From assembly GCA_905205065.1 (NCBI GenBank), contig CAJLCI010000002.1:50446-114445 (forward strand): a stretch of DNA of 64,000 nt. Direction: 5' to 3'. The notes beneath the pieces are model-generated. The model ran no database searches, had not been told where the DNA came from, and saw only the letters and a program-made list of their open reading frames with translations. Source of the stretch: an uncultured Eubacteriales bacterium (GTDB lineage: Bacteria; Bacillota; Clostridia; Oscillospirales; CAG-272). A program made the position numbers and the translations under genes. Each line of letters begins with the position of its first letter. Position 1 is the first letter of the stretch. Shown in pieces: positions 9,412-18,713 of this stretch.

Positions 9412-10605
9412 TTATTTTATTAAAATTGTACTCATTCCGGAGAAAGCTTCCTGCTCAAGTCTCTTAAAGTCAAGCTTATTTTCCTGTTCAATCACCTTAT
9501 AAAGCTCCGGTTTTGTCTTAGGGTGTTTAGGTGTAAATACCGTACAGCAGTCCTCATAAGGCAAAATCGAAGTTTCAAAAGTTCCTATCTTTCTTGCAAC
9601 CTCGACAATCTCTTCTTTATCAAGTCCTATGCACGGCCGAAAAACAACGCGGTCACAAACACTGTTTGTCACAGCAAAAGCATCCATTGTCTGGCTTGCA
9701 ACCTGTCCCAGACTTTCTCCGGTAATTAACGCGCCGCATTTAAAGCGACCGGCGGCGCGGCATGACAGGCGCATCATAAAACGGCGCAGAAGCAATGTAA
9801 AATATTCCTCTGCGCAGGATTTACGAAGTTCCTCCTGAATTTTCGTAAGCGAAATAACATGCATATGAATCGGTCCGCACCATTCGCTCATTATGCGTGC
9901 AAGCTCAAACACTTTTTCCCTTGCTCTTTCGCTTGTATACGGAAAGCTTTCAAAATGAAGCGCGTCGATTGCTACTCCTCTTTTCGCCATCATCCAGCCT
10001 GCCACAGGACTGTCAATTCCTCCGGACAGCAACAAAAGCCCCCTTCCGCCCGAACCAACAGGAAGTCCGCCGGCACCTTTTACCGAATCAATATACACAT
10101 ATGCATTTTGAGCTCTTATTTCAACACGTACGACAACATCCGGATTTTTTACATCTACACGGAGCCGGGAAGCATTTTTTAAAATCAGCGCGCCCACCTC
10201 CGCCGATATTTCAGGCGATGTCAGTGAAAACGTCTTATCCCCGCGTTTTCCCTCAACCTTAAAAGTCCTGTACTCCCTTCTGTTAATCTCCGGAAGAATA
10301 TAACCGAGCACCGCAGAAAAAATTGCGTTCATATTCTTTTCTGTAACGGCAGCCTTTGCGACCGTGACAATTCCAAAAACTTTCCGAACCGCGTCAAACG
10401 CTCCTTCGATATCCGTCTCTTCTTCAAAATCACCGTCACAAGCTTCGGGCTTTATATAAGCAATGCTCTGTGCGCTTGTAACACTGAAACGGCCGAACGG
10501 TTCTATTCGATGTTTGATTTGCTTCAGCATAACAGTTTCAAATTGCTTTTTATTAAGTCCCTTAAGGACAATTTCACCGTATTTGCACAGTATTATTTCA
10601 TTCAT
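9412..10605 (-). CDS. thiI: tRNA 4-thiouridine sulfurtransferase
   Basis: 397 aa, the length of the Gram-positive form without a rhodanese domain. It has an N-terminal ferredoxin-like/THUMP region (about 1-170) and then the PP-loop ATP-binding motif SGGIDSP at 194-200. ThiI adenylates U8 of tRNA and transfers sulfur from a cysteine desulfurase. In Bacillus the partner desulfurase NifZ/IscS is usually adjacent, but here the neighbours are a PHP phosphoesterase upstream and a long gap downstream, so the sulfur donor lies elsewhere. The ATG follows AAGGA at 8 nt. Confidence 0.95.
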   Translation of the reverse strand: MNEIILCKYGEIVLKGLNKKQFETVMLKQIKHRIEPFGRFSVTSAQSIAYIKPEACDGDFEEETDIEGAFDAVRKVFGIVTVAKAAVTEKNMNAIFSAVLGYILPEINRREYRTFKVEGKRGDKTFSLTSPEISAEVGALILKNASRLRVDVKNPDVVVRVEIRAQNAYVYIDSVKGAGGLPVGSGGRGLLLLSGGIDSPVAGWMMAKRGVAIDALHFESFPYTSERAREKVFELARIMSEWCGPIHMHVISLTKIQEELRKSCAEEYFTLLLRRFMMRLSCRAAGRFKCGALITGESLGQVASQTMDAFAVTNSVCDRVVFRPCIGLDKEEIVEVARKIGTFETSILPYEDCCTVFTPKHPKTKPELYKVIEQENKLDFKRLEQEAFSGMSTILIK

Positions 10606-10721
10606 TTTGTTTTTCCTTCATTTTATTGCCTATTGCAAATATTAAAGAACTCACATCGAGCAAAATCAGATATGCATATATGCATAGTACCGCGGCAAAG
10701 AATTTTTGAATTTTTTTAAAA

Positions 10722-11456
10722 CTATTTTCGCATATACCGAGGTATCACCGGCAATCCTCCGAGATTCAGCAGATAATCTCCGGAACGAAGTATATCTGCA
10801 AGCTCAAATGTGTTTCCGGGAAGCGTTTTAGTATAAATTCCGCCGAGGCCGGCAGTCCCCGGATGATGAAAATCACTTCCTGAAACAATGATCCCGCCGA
10901 CTTCTTTTGCATATTTTGCCGCAAATCCCAACATACTGTTATGATGCGGATGAAGATTTATAACCTCTACTCCGTCCAATAACGACGGCTCCATTCTCAG
11001 ACACCCATGACGGCAAGGATGCGCCTGAATAAATATCATATTGTCATTATGATATTTTTTTCTGAAATCCGAAAGTCCGGTTGCAAGATTCGGAAACAAA
11101 TTTCTTGTCTCCTGACCGTCTACTCCATATACAAGATAATCGTTGCTGTTTTCAGTAAAACGAGCTTCAATTCCGTAAATTAAAGTAAGCCCTGTTCTCT
11201 CTGCCTCTTCAGCCGCGCGGTAATAATCTTCCATATACCGGTCTACATAGTCTTTTGCAGATTCTCCGTCCTTCATTAGTCCAAAATTAAGATGATTTGT
11301 CAAAACAATCGCATCATAGCCGATTTCAGAATAAATATGTACGACCTCTTCGGGCGAAAAATCTGCACACGGACTCGCGGGATTGGAATGGCAATGCATT
11401 TCTATTTTAAATTTGTATTCCTCCAATAAGTTTTGAAGGTCTTTTTCGCTGGTCAT
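10722..11456 (-). CDS. PHP-domain metal-dependent phosphoesterase
   Basis: 244 aa. PHP metal ligands are visible: HCH at 21-23, a TNHLNFG segment at 53-59, an acidic GIEA at 95-98, QAHP at 144-147, and SDFHH at 194-198. The family includes histidinol phosphatases and nucleotide or polynucleotide phosphoesterases; nothing here fixes the substrate. No fused polymerase or other domain is present. The ATG follows GAGGA at 9 nt. It precedes thiI on the same strand with a 116-nt gap that includes a perfect 16-bp palindrome (TATGCATATATGCATA, 10671-10686). Confidence 0.75.
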   Translation of the reverse strand: MTSEKDLQNLLEEYKFKIEMHCHSNPASPCADFSPEEVVHIYSEIGYDAIVLTNHLNFGLMKDGESAKDYVDRYMEDYYRAAEEAERTGLTLIYGIEARFTENSNDYLVYGVDGQETRNLFPNLATGLSDFRKKYHNDNMIFIQAHPCRHGCLRMEPSLLDGVEVINLHPHHNSMLGFAAKYAKEVGGIIVSGSDFHHPGTAGLGGIYTKTLPGNTFELADILRSGDYLLNLGGLPVIPRYMRK

Positions 11457-11811
11457 ATCCGCATATCCTCATAAATCTATAGTTTAATATTTGAGTATAC
11501 ATTACATAGTTGATAAAAGTTTGAATAAAAAATTAACTAACAAACAATTTAACTGTTTGTTAATAGAGCTGAAGCAAATAAATGATATAATTTTAATGTT
11601 AAAAATAGTTATTATGGCTTTATAACTTTTTGATATTGTGTCAACAATATTACCGTTAAAATATTTTAATAAATGGTCAACCGTACGTCAGTGTTATTTC
11701 AGCAATAATTTTTATTTTCATCATTTTTTCATCACATAAGCCGCTTATAATAAAATCACAAAAGAAAGAGCGATCCGCTCAGATAAGAAGAAATGAAAGG
11801 ATGGCAGAACT
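11457..11811. promoter_or_regulatory. Divergent intergenic region (PHP gene / htrA)
   Basis: 355 nt between divergent genes, so both promoters should be here. An inverted repeat AACAAACA-N7-TGTTTGTT near 11540-11565 could be an operator. TATAAT near 11748 is a possible -10 for htrA, but no good -35 is found 17 nt upstream. No RNA gene is seen. Confidence 0.35.
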
Positions 11812-13470
11812 ATGTATAACGAAAACGATAACAACAGAAATTATCCTGACAGCGAACATGATAACAGCATGTCCGGGGATAAAAACGAAAATATAAATTC
11901 CGCATCAGAAACTTTTGAATCAAATACTCAGTCAGACAAATTTTCAGGAGAACAGGAAAATCAAATAAATCAAGCCTCTGACAGCTCCTCCTCTTATTCG
12001 GGTATTCAAAATGAGGAAAAAGCAAGCTACAATCAGAATTTTAACAATTCAACCCCTAATTATGCAGGCGGCGCGCCATGGCAGCACCCGTACGGAGATA
12101 ACCAACGGGAAACGCAAAATAATCAAAATTCCACTCCGTCCTGGAACGGAAATGAATACTCATATAAGCCGCAGACTCAACCGTATAATATTCATTCCGC
12201 TCCAAATGAAAATCAGAATATGCAAAATTTCAGTACACCTCAGAACCAATATACATCTTATCAGTCTGATCCGACAAAAAACCGCGGTTTTAAAAAGCAG
12301 AAACGGGGCGGTATGTCAAAAGGCGGAATTGCTGCGTTAATTGCCGTATGTATTTTAGTTTCCGGAGCCGCCGGGGTCGGCGGTACAATCGTAGCAAATC
12401 GTTATCTTGATAACAACTCAACAGAATCAACGTCCAATACAGACTCTTCTATCATTTATCAGAATGTAAATTCAAAAGAAAATCTTGGAGATACAAATTA
12501 CAATGTAGCAAATGTAGTTCAGGCCGTTGCAGATACAGTTGTTGAAATTGTTACTGAACAGGTGTCTACAAATTCAATCTTCGGTCAGTATATCAGTACA
12601 GGTGCGGGAAGCGGAGTAATTTTAACTGAAGACGGCTATATCGTCACCTGCGCGCACGTAATTGAAGGAGCAACGACGGTCAAAGTTACCCTCACCGACG
12701 GTACATCATATGATGCGACCGTAGTCGGATCCGATACTCAAACTGATATAGCTCTCATCAAAATCGAGGCAACAGGCCTTACAAGTGCAGTAATCGGAGA
12801 CTCCGATACGCTGGTCGTCGGCGAGCCCGCGATTGCAATCGGAAACCCGCTTGGTGAGCTCGGCGGTACAACAACAAGCGGCATTATCAGCGCGCTTGAA
12901 CGTGAGGTAACAATTGACGGCACGACATATAAACTTCTTCAGACAAATGCTGCAATAAATCCCGGTAATTCCGGTGGAGCACTTTTTGACAACAATGGTA
13001 ATCTTATAGGTATCGTAAATGCAAAAGAGTCAGGAACGGCAATTGAAGGACTTGGTTTTGCAATACCGATAAATGATGCCATGGAGGTTGTTGAACAGCT
13101 TAAATCGAATGGATACGTATCCGGAAGACCGGCATTCGGAATTTATGTCTATGACGTCTCGGATGACACGGCTCTTTACGGTCTTAGAAATTCCGACTAC
13201 AAAGCTCTTCTTAACTACGTAAATAATTACGGTGTTTATTTCTTAAAGTATACCGACGGGCAAACAGGAGATTTACAGTTTGGTGACCGTATCGTAGCTA
13301 TCGACGGAGTTACCGTATCTAATCAGGCAGATTTAAAATCCCTTCTTTCCGAATACAAAATAGGGGATACGGCAACAGTTACCGTTTCAAGGATCAGTGA
13401 TTCTCAATCAGGAAGAAGTAATATGCTGGATGTTACGATTACTCTGATTGAAGCCGCGGCAAATAATTAA
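11812..13470 (+). CDS. HtrA/DegP-type membrane-anchored serine protease with PDZ domain
   Basis: 552 aa. A long Asn/Gln/Ser-rich cytoplasmic N-terminus (about 1-165) precedes one membrane segment (about 170-192, IAALIAVCILVSGAAGVGG). The trypsin-like domain has the full triad: H282 (TCAHV), D312 (TDIALIK) and S387 (NPGNSGGAL). A C-terminal PDZ domain (about 440-545) has the LQFGDRIVAIDG motif. By family it degrades or refolds misfolded envelope proteins outside the membrane. It is followed by a two-component system on the same strand (227-nt gap), which suggests an envelope-stress module like CssRS-HtrA; this link is inferred. The polar N-terminal tail is unusually long for HtrA. The ribosome site is AAAGGATGG. 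Confidence 0.92.
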   Translation: MYNENDNNRNYPDSEHDNSMSGDKNENINSASETFESNTQSDKFSGEQENQINQASDSSSSYSGIQNEEKASYNQNFNNSTPNYAGGAPWQHPYGDNQRETQNNQNSTPSWNGNEYSYKPQTQPYNIHSAPNENQNMQNFSTPQNQYTSYQSDPTKNRGFKKQKRGGMSKGGIAALIAVCILVSGAAGVGGTIVANRYLDNNSTESTSNTDSSIIYQNVNSKENLGDTNYNVANVVQAVADTVVEIVTEQVSTNSIFGQYISTGAGSGVILTEDGYIVTCAHVIEGATTVKVTLTDGTSYDATVVGSDTQTDIALIKIEATGLTSAVIGDSDTLVVGEPAIAIGNPLGELGGTTTSGIISALEREVTIDGTTYKLLQTNAAINPGNSGGALFDNNGNLIGIVNAKESGTAIEGLGFAIPINDAMEVVEQLKSNGYVSGRPAFGIYVYDVSDDTALYGLRNSDYKALLNYVNNYGVYFLKYTDGQTGDLQFGDRIVAIDGVTVSNQADLKSLLSEYKIGDTATVTVSRISDSQSGRSNMLDVTITLIEAAANN

Positions 13471-13484
13471 TTTCATATACTGCA

Positions 13485-13516
13485 CGTTAAGGAACGGAGC
13501 ACTCCGTTCCTTAACG
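13485..13516. terminator. Perfect 15-bp inverted repeat after htrA
   Basis: CGTTAAGGAACGGAG and its exact complement are separated by 2 nt, 14 nt after the htrA stop. No U-tract follows, so it may be a transcript-end stabiliser or a protein-binding palindrome rather than an intrinsic terminator. A partial copy (CCTTAACG) recurs near 13575. Confidence 0.45.
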
Positions 13517-13697
13517 GCGTTAATCATTGCCACATTTAATCCATTATGGAATAACTTTTTCAGAGCGTCAAAGTCCTTAACGTAACAACACGGTTTAAAT
13601 TAGATTTATATATTAAAGATTTAATTAATTAAGTTCTATATCTAAAAACACTATATCTGCGCAATTAAAAAATTTTTATTAAAGGAGTTTCATTCTC

Positions 13698-14390
13698 ATG
13701 TATAACCTTCTCATTGCAGACGATGAAGAAATGATTCGCAATTTAATACGTAAATATGCGGAATTTGAAGGTCACAAGGTAACAGAGGCAAGCGATGGAA
13801 TGGAAGCCGTGATGCTCTGCAGAAATAACAAATATGATTTAATAATAATGGATATTATGATGCCCGAATTAGACGGATTTTCAGCATGCAGAGAAATTCG
13901 CAAAACCGCAGATACACCGATTATCATGCTTTCCGCGCGAGGGGAAGAATATGACAAAATTAACGGATTTGAACTTGGCATTGATGACTATGTAGTAAAA
14001 CCGTTTTCACCTAAAGAACTGATGCTCAGGATAAACGCCATTCTGCGAAGGTCATCTCCTACGGCAGAAAAGGAAGATCCAAACCGGAAAAAGGATATTT
14101 TTTCCGCTGAAGGCTTAACCGTAGATTTTACTGCGCGTATTGTTTACATAGATGAAAAAAGAATTCAGATGTCACCAAAAGAATATGAACTTCTTTTCTA
14201 TTTTATAAAAAACAAAAACATTGCTCTTTCCAGAGAAAAACTTATAACTAATGTTTGGGGCTACGACTTCTACGGCGATGACCGTACTCTTGACACACAT
14301 GTCAAGCTTCTTCGCCGTTCGCTCGGAAAATACGCAAAATTTATTGTTACTTTACGGGGAGTCGGATACCGCTTTGAAACGGATAATTAA
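13698..14390 (+). CDS. OmpR/PhoB-type response regulator
   Basis: 230 aa. The receiver domain has acidic DD at 8-9, phospho-acceptor D52 (IIMDIMMPELDG), the Ser switch in MLSARG and K101 (VVKPFSP). The winged-helix DNA-binding domain (about 130-228) has RIQMSPKEYELL and the closing DTHVKLLRRSLG...TLRGVGYRF. It is paired with the histidine kinase gene, whose likely TTG start overlaps its end by 17 nt. Following htrA it probably controls an envelope response; the target genes are unknown. A strong AAAGGAG site precedes the ATG. Confidence 0.93.
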   Translation: MYNLLIADDEEMIRNLIRKYAEFEGHKVTEASDGMEAVMLCRNNKYDLIIMDIMMPELDGFSACREIRKTADTPIIMLSARGEEYDKINGFELGIDDYVVKPFSPKELMLRINAILRRSSPTAEKEDPNRKKDIFSAEGLTVDFTARIVYIDEKRIQMSPKEYELLFYFIKNKNIALSREKLITNVWGYDFYGDDRTLDTHVKLLRRSLGKYAKFIVTLRGVGYRFETDN

Positions 14391-15951
14391 TTTTACAGAA
14401 AAAAAGAAAGCCTTCCTTCAGAAAAAAGAGCTTGATGATACGGCCACCAAGAAAAGAGAGCCTGATACACCAGGAAAAAAACAGCTTCACAAAGGTGTAA
14501 AAATTAAATGGCATATATTTTTGTGGTTTTCTCTTTTCACCGCAATTGTTCTTATTATCCTCTGGCTTTGTCAGGTTGTATTTCTTGATGCAATATATAA
14601 AAATATAAAAACAAAAGAGATCACACGCACAGCATCTCTTCTCAAAAACTCAATAGACGATTCGGATTTTGACACACTTGCTGAAACGGTCGGACTAAAA
14701 AATGATATATGTCTTTTAATTCTCCGGATGACGAATGATAAAGAAGCAATTGAAATTTTTTCGGTTGAAGCACTTCGCAGCTGCCTTATACACAATGCGG
14801 AAAAAAACAGTATATTCGTTTTTTACGATTCCGCCAAAAATTCTGGAGGCTCAAGTATTCAGCATTTCAGATACAGCAGCGAAAGAAGAAGCTACATCAG
14901 CAGCGAAAGCGCTCTTTATGAGCTGCTTCCCGCAGATAACGAAAGTATAATTTACTCTGAAATTACAACAGACGGTGACGGAAACACTATTCTTATTTTA
15001 CTGAACTCGGTAATATCGCCCGTAAATGCAACTGTAAGTACACTCAACCGTCTTCTTTCCGTAATATCGGTCGTTCTTGTCCTTCTTGCGCTTATAATGT
15101 CACTTCTTATATCAAGAAAAATTGCCAAACCGATTGTTAATCTGAGCAGCGGCGCGAAACAGCTTGCAACCGGCAACTACAATGTTGATTTTACCGCATC
15201 CGGTTATCGTGAAATCGGCGAACTTGCACGAGCTCTCGATTACGCTGAGCACGAACTTTCAAAGGTAGACGCTCTGCGGCGGGAACTTATTGCAAATATT
15301 TCCCATGATCTGCGCACCCCTCTAACAATGATTTCGGGATACGCTGAAATCATGAGGGATATTCCTGATGAAAATTCTCCGGAAAATCTTCAGATTATAA
15401 TTGATGAATCAAATAGACTTACGTCACTTGTAAATGATGTTCTCGATATATCAAAGCTTGAAGCCGGCGTACGTACAGTAACACCATCATACTTCAGTTT
15501 GACGGATGCAATAAAAACAGCGCTTCTTCGGTATAATAAGCTGATGGAACAAAAGGGATATATAATCACTTTTAATTCACAAAATAATATAACTGTCAAT
15601 ACGGATAAAACATTACTTATGCAGGTTTTTTATAATCTCGTAAATAATGCCCTTACCTATACTGGAGCTGACAAGCAAATCTACGTATCTCAATCAGTCA
15701 GCGAGGAGAGCAAACGCGTCCGCATTTCTGTTACGGATACTGGCGACGGCATTGCTCCGGATAAGCTTCACCTTATCTGGGATCGTTATTACAAAGTAGA
15801 TAAAGTTCATAAAAGAGCCGCAGTCGGCACCGGACTCGGTCTTTCAATCGTCCGCAGTACTATGGATTTACTCGGCGGTTCGTACGGTGTTTCTTCGTCA
15901 CTGGGGTACGGTTCTACATTCTGGTTTGAAATTAAATACGAAGAAAAATAA
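14374..15951 (+). CDS. Membrane sensor histidine kinase
   Basis: About 525 aa from a TTG at 14374, which overlaps the response-regulator stop and sits behind a GGGGAG site; no in-frame ATG occurs before the first membrane segment. The topology is typical: TM1 at about 47-71, an extracytoplasmic sensor region (about 72-227), TM2 at about 228-249 and HAMP at about 250-300. HisKA has H311 (ANISHDLRTPLTMISGY), and HATPase_c has its N box (YNLVNNALTYTG), G1 (TDTGDGIAP) and G2 (GTGLGLSIVR). It is the partner of the preceding regulator. The extracellular ligand cannot be named. Confidence 0.92.
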   Translation: MKRIINFTEKKKAFLQKKELDDTATKKREPDTPGKKQLHKGVKIKWHIFLWFSLFTAIVLIILWLCQVVFLDAIYKNIKTKEITRTASLLKNSIDDSDFDTLAETVGLKNDICLLILRMTNDKEAIEIFSVEALRSCLIHNAEKNSIFVFYDSAKNSGGSSIQHFRYSSERRSYISSESALYELLPADNESIIYSEITTDGDGNTILILLNSVISPVNATVSTLNRLLSVISVVLVLLALIMSLLISRKIAKPIVNLSSGAKQLATGNYNVDFTASGYREIGELARALDYAEHELSKVDALRRELIANISHDLRTPLTMISGYAEIMRDIPDENSPENLQIIIDESNRLTSLVNDVLDISKLEAGVRTVTPSYFSLTDAIKTALLRYNKLMEQKGYIITFNSQNNITVNTDKTLLMQVFYNLVNNALTYTGADKQIYVSQSVSEESKRVRISVTDTGDGIAPDKLHLIWDRYYKVDKVHKRAAVGTGLGLSIVRSTMDLLGGSYGVSSSLGYGSTFWFEIKYEEK

Positions 15952-15973
15952 AATTACTCTTCTAAACATAATA

Positions 15974-16024
15974 AAAGCAGGCTGATTTCAGAATTATTCA
16001 TTAATTCAGCCTGCTTTATTTTTT
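15974..16024. terminator. Bidirectional terminator between kinase gene and proA
   Basis: AAAGCAGGCTGA pairs with TCAGCCTGCTTT, followed by ATTTTTTT on the plus strand and preceded by A-rich sequence that gives a U-tract on the minus strand. It serves two converging genes. Confidence 0.88.
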
Positions 16025-16063
16025 TAAAGGTTATTTATTATTTATTAGTACTTTTAATATTGT

Positions 16064-17317
16064 TTATCTTATCTGTCCGTCACCATCTATAATATATTTG
16101 ACAGTAGTCAGCTCCGGCAGTCCCATTGGACCTCTCGCATGCAGTTTTTGAGTGGAAATTCCGATTTCGGCGCCAAAACCAAACTCTCCTCCGTCCGTAA
16201 ATCTGGTTGAAGCATTCACATAGACGGCCGCAGAATTAACCCTGCGCTTGAAAAGCTCTGCATCTTTAAGCGATCTTGTTATAATAGCTTCGCTGTGACC
16301 GGTCGAATATCTCTCGATATGATTTATAGCCTCGTCGGTGGATCCTACAATATGAACCGCAATTATATAATCATCAAATTCTGTTGCATAATCTTCCTCT
16401 GTCGCTTCAGAAGCGCATTCTATAATACCGCAAACCTCTTTATCTCCGCGTATCTCAAGGTTAAAAGGTTTGACCGCGTCTGCAAATTCCGGCAAAAAAC
16501 TTTCTGCTATTTCGCGATGTACAAGAAGAGTTTCAATAGCATTGCAAACAGACGGCCGTGATGTCTTGGCATTTACAGAAATTTTTACCGCCATTTCAAT
16601 ATCTGCACTTGAATCTACATACATATGGCAGTTACCGGCTCCGGTTTCAATAACAGGTACCTTTGCATTCTCTACAACCGAACGGATTAATCCGCGTCCT
16701 CCGCGAGGAATAAGCGCGTCTATATAACCCCTCATACCAAGCAATTCAGCCGTTCCCTCACGTGAAGTATCGTCAATAAGCTGAACTATATCCTCCATTA
16801 ATCCGACTGAAGAAACCGCTTCTCTCATCGTTCTTACAAGAACACGGTTTGTATTTATTGCTTCTTTTCCTCCGCGAAGAATAACTGCATTACCGGTTTT
16901 AAGACAAAGTGCTGCCGCGTCGACCGTAACATTCGGTCTTGACTCATAAATTATCGCAATTACTCCGAGCGGTACACGAACCTTTGATATTTCAAGACCG
17001 TTAGGACGATTCCACCGCTCTCCGGATCCAACGGGATCAGTAAGGCCGCACAACTCATGCAGTGAAGATACTATTCCGTCAATTCGGTCGGAATTAATCA
17101 TGAGTCTGTCTATCATTGCTTTTGATATGCCGTTCGACTCTGCCGAATCCGTATCAATCTTATTGGCAGAAATAATTAAATCTTTGTTTTCTGTAAGTTT
17201 TTCAGCTATAGCCAAAAGTGCGTCATTCTTCTGCTTTCCACCCGCCTCTGATATTGAATTGGACGCTCTCTTCGCCGATTGACACAAAGACAGAATATAC
17301 CCATGCATATTTTCCAA
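16064..17317 (-). CDS. proA: Glutamate-5-semialdehyde dehydrogenase
   Basis: 417 aa, the normal length. It is an aldehyde-dehydrogenase-fold enzyme using NADPH to reduce gamma-glutamyl phosphate in proline synthesis. Catalytic C258 is in TSRPSVCNA, with the ProA-typical ESRPNVTVDAAALCLK (125-140) and LIPRGG (202-207). The start is a TTG with AAGG 8 nt upstream; an ATG three codons in is the alternative. proB is not adjacent. It lies 35 nt downstream of the aminotransferase gene on the same strand and ends at a shared terminator. Confidence 0.95.
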   Translation of the reverse strand: MENMHGYILSLCQSAKRASNSISEAGGKQKNDALLAIAEKLTENKDLIISANKIDTDSAESNGISKAMIDRLMINSDRIDGIVSSLHELCGLTDPVGSGERWNRPNGLEISKVRVPLGVIAIIYESRPNVTVDAAALCLKTGNAVILRGGKEAINTNRVLVRTMREAVSSVGLMEDIVQLIDDTSREGTAELLGMRGYIDALIPRGGRGLIRSVVENAKVPVIETGAGNCHMYVDSSADIEMAVKISVNAKTSRPSVCNAIETLLVHREIAESFLPEFADAVKPFNLEIRGDKEVCGIIECASEATEEDYATEFDDYIIAVHIVGSTDEAINHIERYSTGHSEAIITRSLKDAELFKRRVNSAAVYVNASTRFTDGGEFGFGAEIGISTQKLHARGPMGLPELTTVKYIIDGDGQIR

Positions 17318-17352
17318 GATTATTACCTTGCCTTTCGTATATATTTCACTAT

Positions 17353-18651
17353 TCAGCCGGCCGCATCTTCAATCATTTTTTCAAGTGCCGCCGCCCTTAC
17401 ACACAAACAGAGAATTGCTGATGCTGTTTCCATTTCCTCAACAGTCGGATATGTAGGGGCAATACGAAGATTACAGTCCCTCGGATCATGCTTATAAGGA
17501 AAGGTTGCTCCCGCCTCCGTAAGAGTTACGCCCGCCTCTTTTGCAAGCTCATAAACTCTTTTTGCGCATCCCTGCCGGACGTTAAGACTTAAAAAGTATC
17601 CGCCTATCGGTTTTGTCCAATTTGCCACCCCATACGGAGCAAGCATATTTTCAAAAGTTGAAAGAACCGCATCAAATTTCGGCTTTATAATATCTGCATG
17701 TTTCTTCATGTGATCCATAAGCCCGTCAACCGAACCAAAGAATTTAACATGCCTCATCATATTAAGCTTATCATACCCAATTGTCTGAATCGCCATTTTG
17801 CTTTTCGTGTGCGCAATATTTGCATCTGAGGCAGCCATTACCGCCACGCCGGAACCGGGAAAACTTATTTTCGATGTAGACATAAATATAAGTACAATAT
17901 CCTCGTTTCCATATTTCTTTGCTTCATCAAATATATTCAAAAGACGGGTATCGCTATCACTGAAGGTATGAATAATATAAGCGTTATCCCAGAAAATACG
18001 GAAATCCGGAGCGGCCGGTTTCAGAGCCGCAAACCGCTGTACCGTTTCGTCTGAATATGTAATTCCCTCAGGATTTGAATACTTCGGAACACACCATATA
18101 CCCTTTACGGATGGATCACGAACCAGTTCCTCCACCTGATTCATATCCGGGCCGTTCGGTGTCATATCTACATTAATCATTTCGATCCCAAGAGACTCAC
18201 AAATACCAAAATGCCTGTCGTATCCGGGAACAGGACAAAGAAATTTAATTCTCTCCTGTTTTGCCCACGGTTCCTCTACTCCCGCAGCACCATACAGCAT
18301 AAGGCGCGCAATTTCATCATACATAATATTGAGCGAGGAGTTTCCCGCTACTATTATATTTTTTGAAGGAACATCGAGAATTTCTGAAAAAATCTGCTTT
18401 GCCTCCGGTATTCCGTCAAGAACACCGTAGTTTCTGCAGTCAAATCCCCCCTCGGTAAAACAGTCCTCCGGACTGTTGATAACTCCAAGCATCCCCTGCG
18501 ACAATTCGAGCTGTTCTGCGCTCGGTTTCCCCCTCGACATATCAAGCTTGAGATTCATTCTTTTATATTCGTCAAGTTTTTCGCAAAGTAATTTGTATTC
18601 GTCCGCACGCTGAGCTTCCGTCATTTCTTTATATAACATTTCTCTGTTCAT
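17353..18651 (-). CDS. Aspartate aminotransferase, fold-type I subgroup Ic
   Basis: 432 aa. PLP-lysine K261 is in MSTSKISFPGSG, D222 is in WDNAY for the pyridine nitrogen, and the substrate-carboxylate arginine is in LRIAPTYP. The N-terminal NLKLDMSRGKPS and the overall sequence resemble the distinct Ic subgroup of aspartate aminotransferases (Corynebacterium cg0294 type, Pfam Asp_aminotransf) rather than the Ia/Ib enzymes. It would interconvert aspartate/2-oxoglutarate with oxaloacetate/glutamate. It lies between asnS upstream and proA downstream, all minus strand, forming an Asp/Asn/Pro amino-acid cluster. AAAGGG sits only 2 nt from the first ATG, so a start at the fifth codon is possible. 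Confidence 0.8.
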   Translation of the reverse strand: MNREMLYKEMTEAQRADEYKLLCEKLDEYKRMNLKLDMSRGKPSAEQLELSQGMLGVINSPEDCFTEGGFDCRNYGVLDGIPEAKQIFSEILDVPSKNIIVAGNSSLNIMYDEIARLMLYGAAGVEEPWAKQERIKFLCPVPGYDRHFGICESLGIEMINVDMTPNGPDMNQVEELVRDPSVKGIWCVPKYSNPEGITYSDETVQRFAALKPAAPDFRIFWDNAYIIHTFSDSDTRLLNIFDEAKKYGNEDIVLIFMSTSKISFPGSGVAVMAASDANIAHTKSKMAIQTIGYDKLNMMRHVKFFGSVDGLMDHMKKHADIIKPKFDAVLSTFENMLAPYGVANWTKPIGGYFLSLNVRQGCAKRVYELAKEAGVTLTEAGATFPYKHDPRDCNLRIAPTYPTVEEMETASAILCLCVRAAALEKMIEDAAG

Positions 18652-18713
18652 TCCCTTTCAGTCTAACTGTTCAATTTATGCTGTAACTCAAATTGAAGCA
18701 GAAATAAAAAATT

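Noticed and set aside
10671..10686. Perfect palindrome TATGCATATATGCATA
   Set aside because: A low-complexity alternating sequence in an AT-rich gap; no partner copy or regulatory context supports a function.
16750..16765. Second parS-like site (TCACGTGA core in proA)
   Set aside because: Only the central core matches; the outer bases differ from TGTTTCACGTGAAACA. A similar weak match near 56583 was also rejected.
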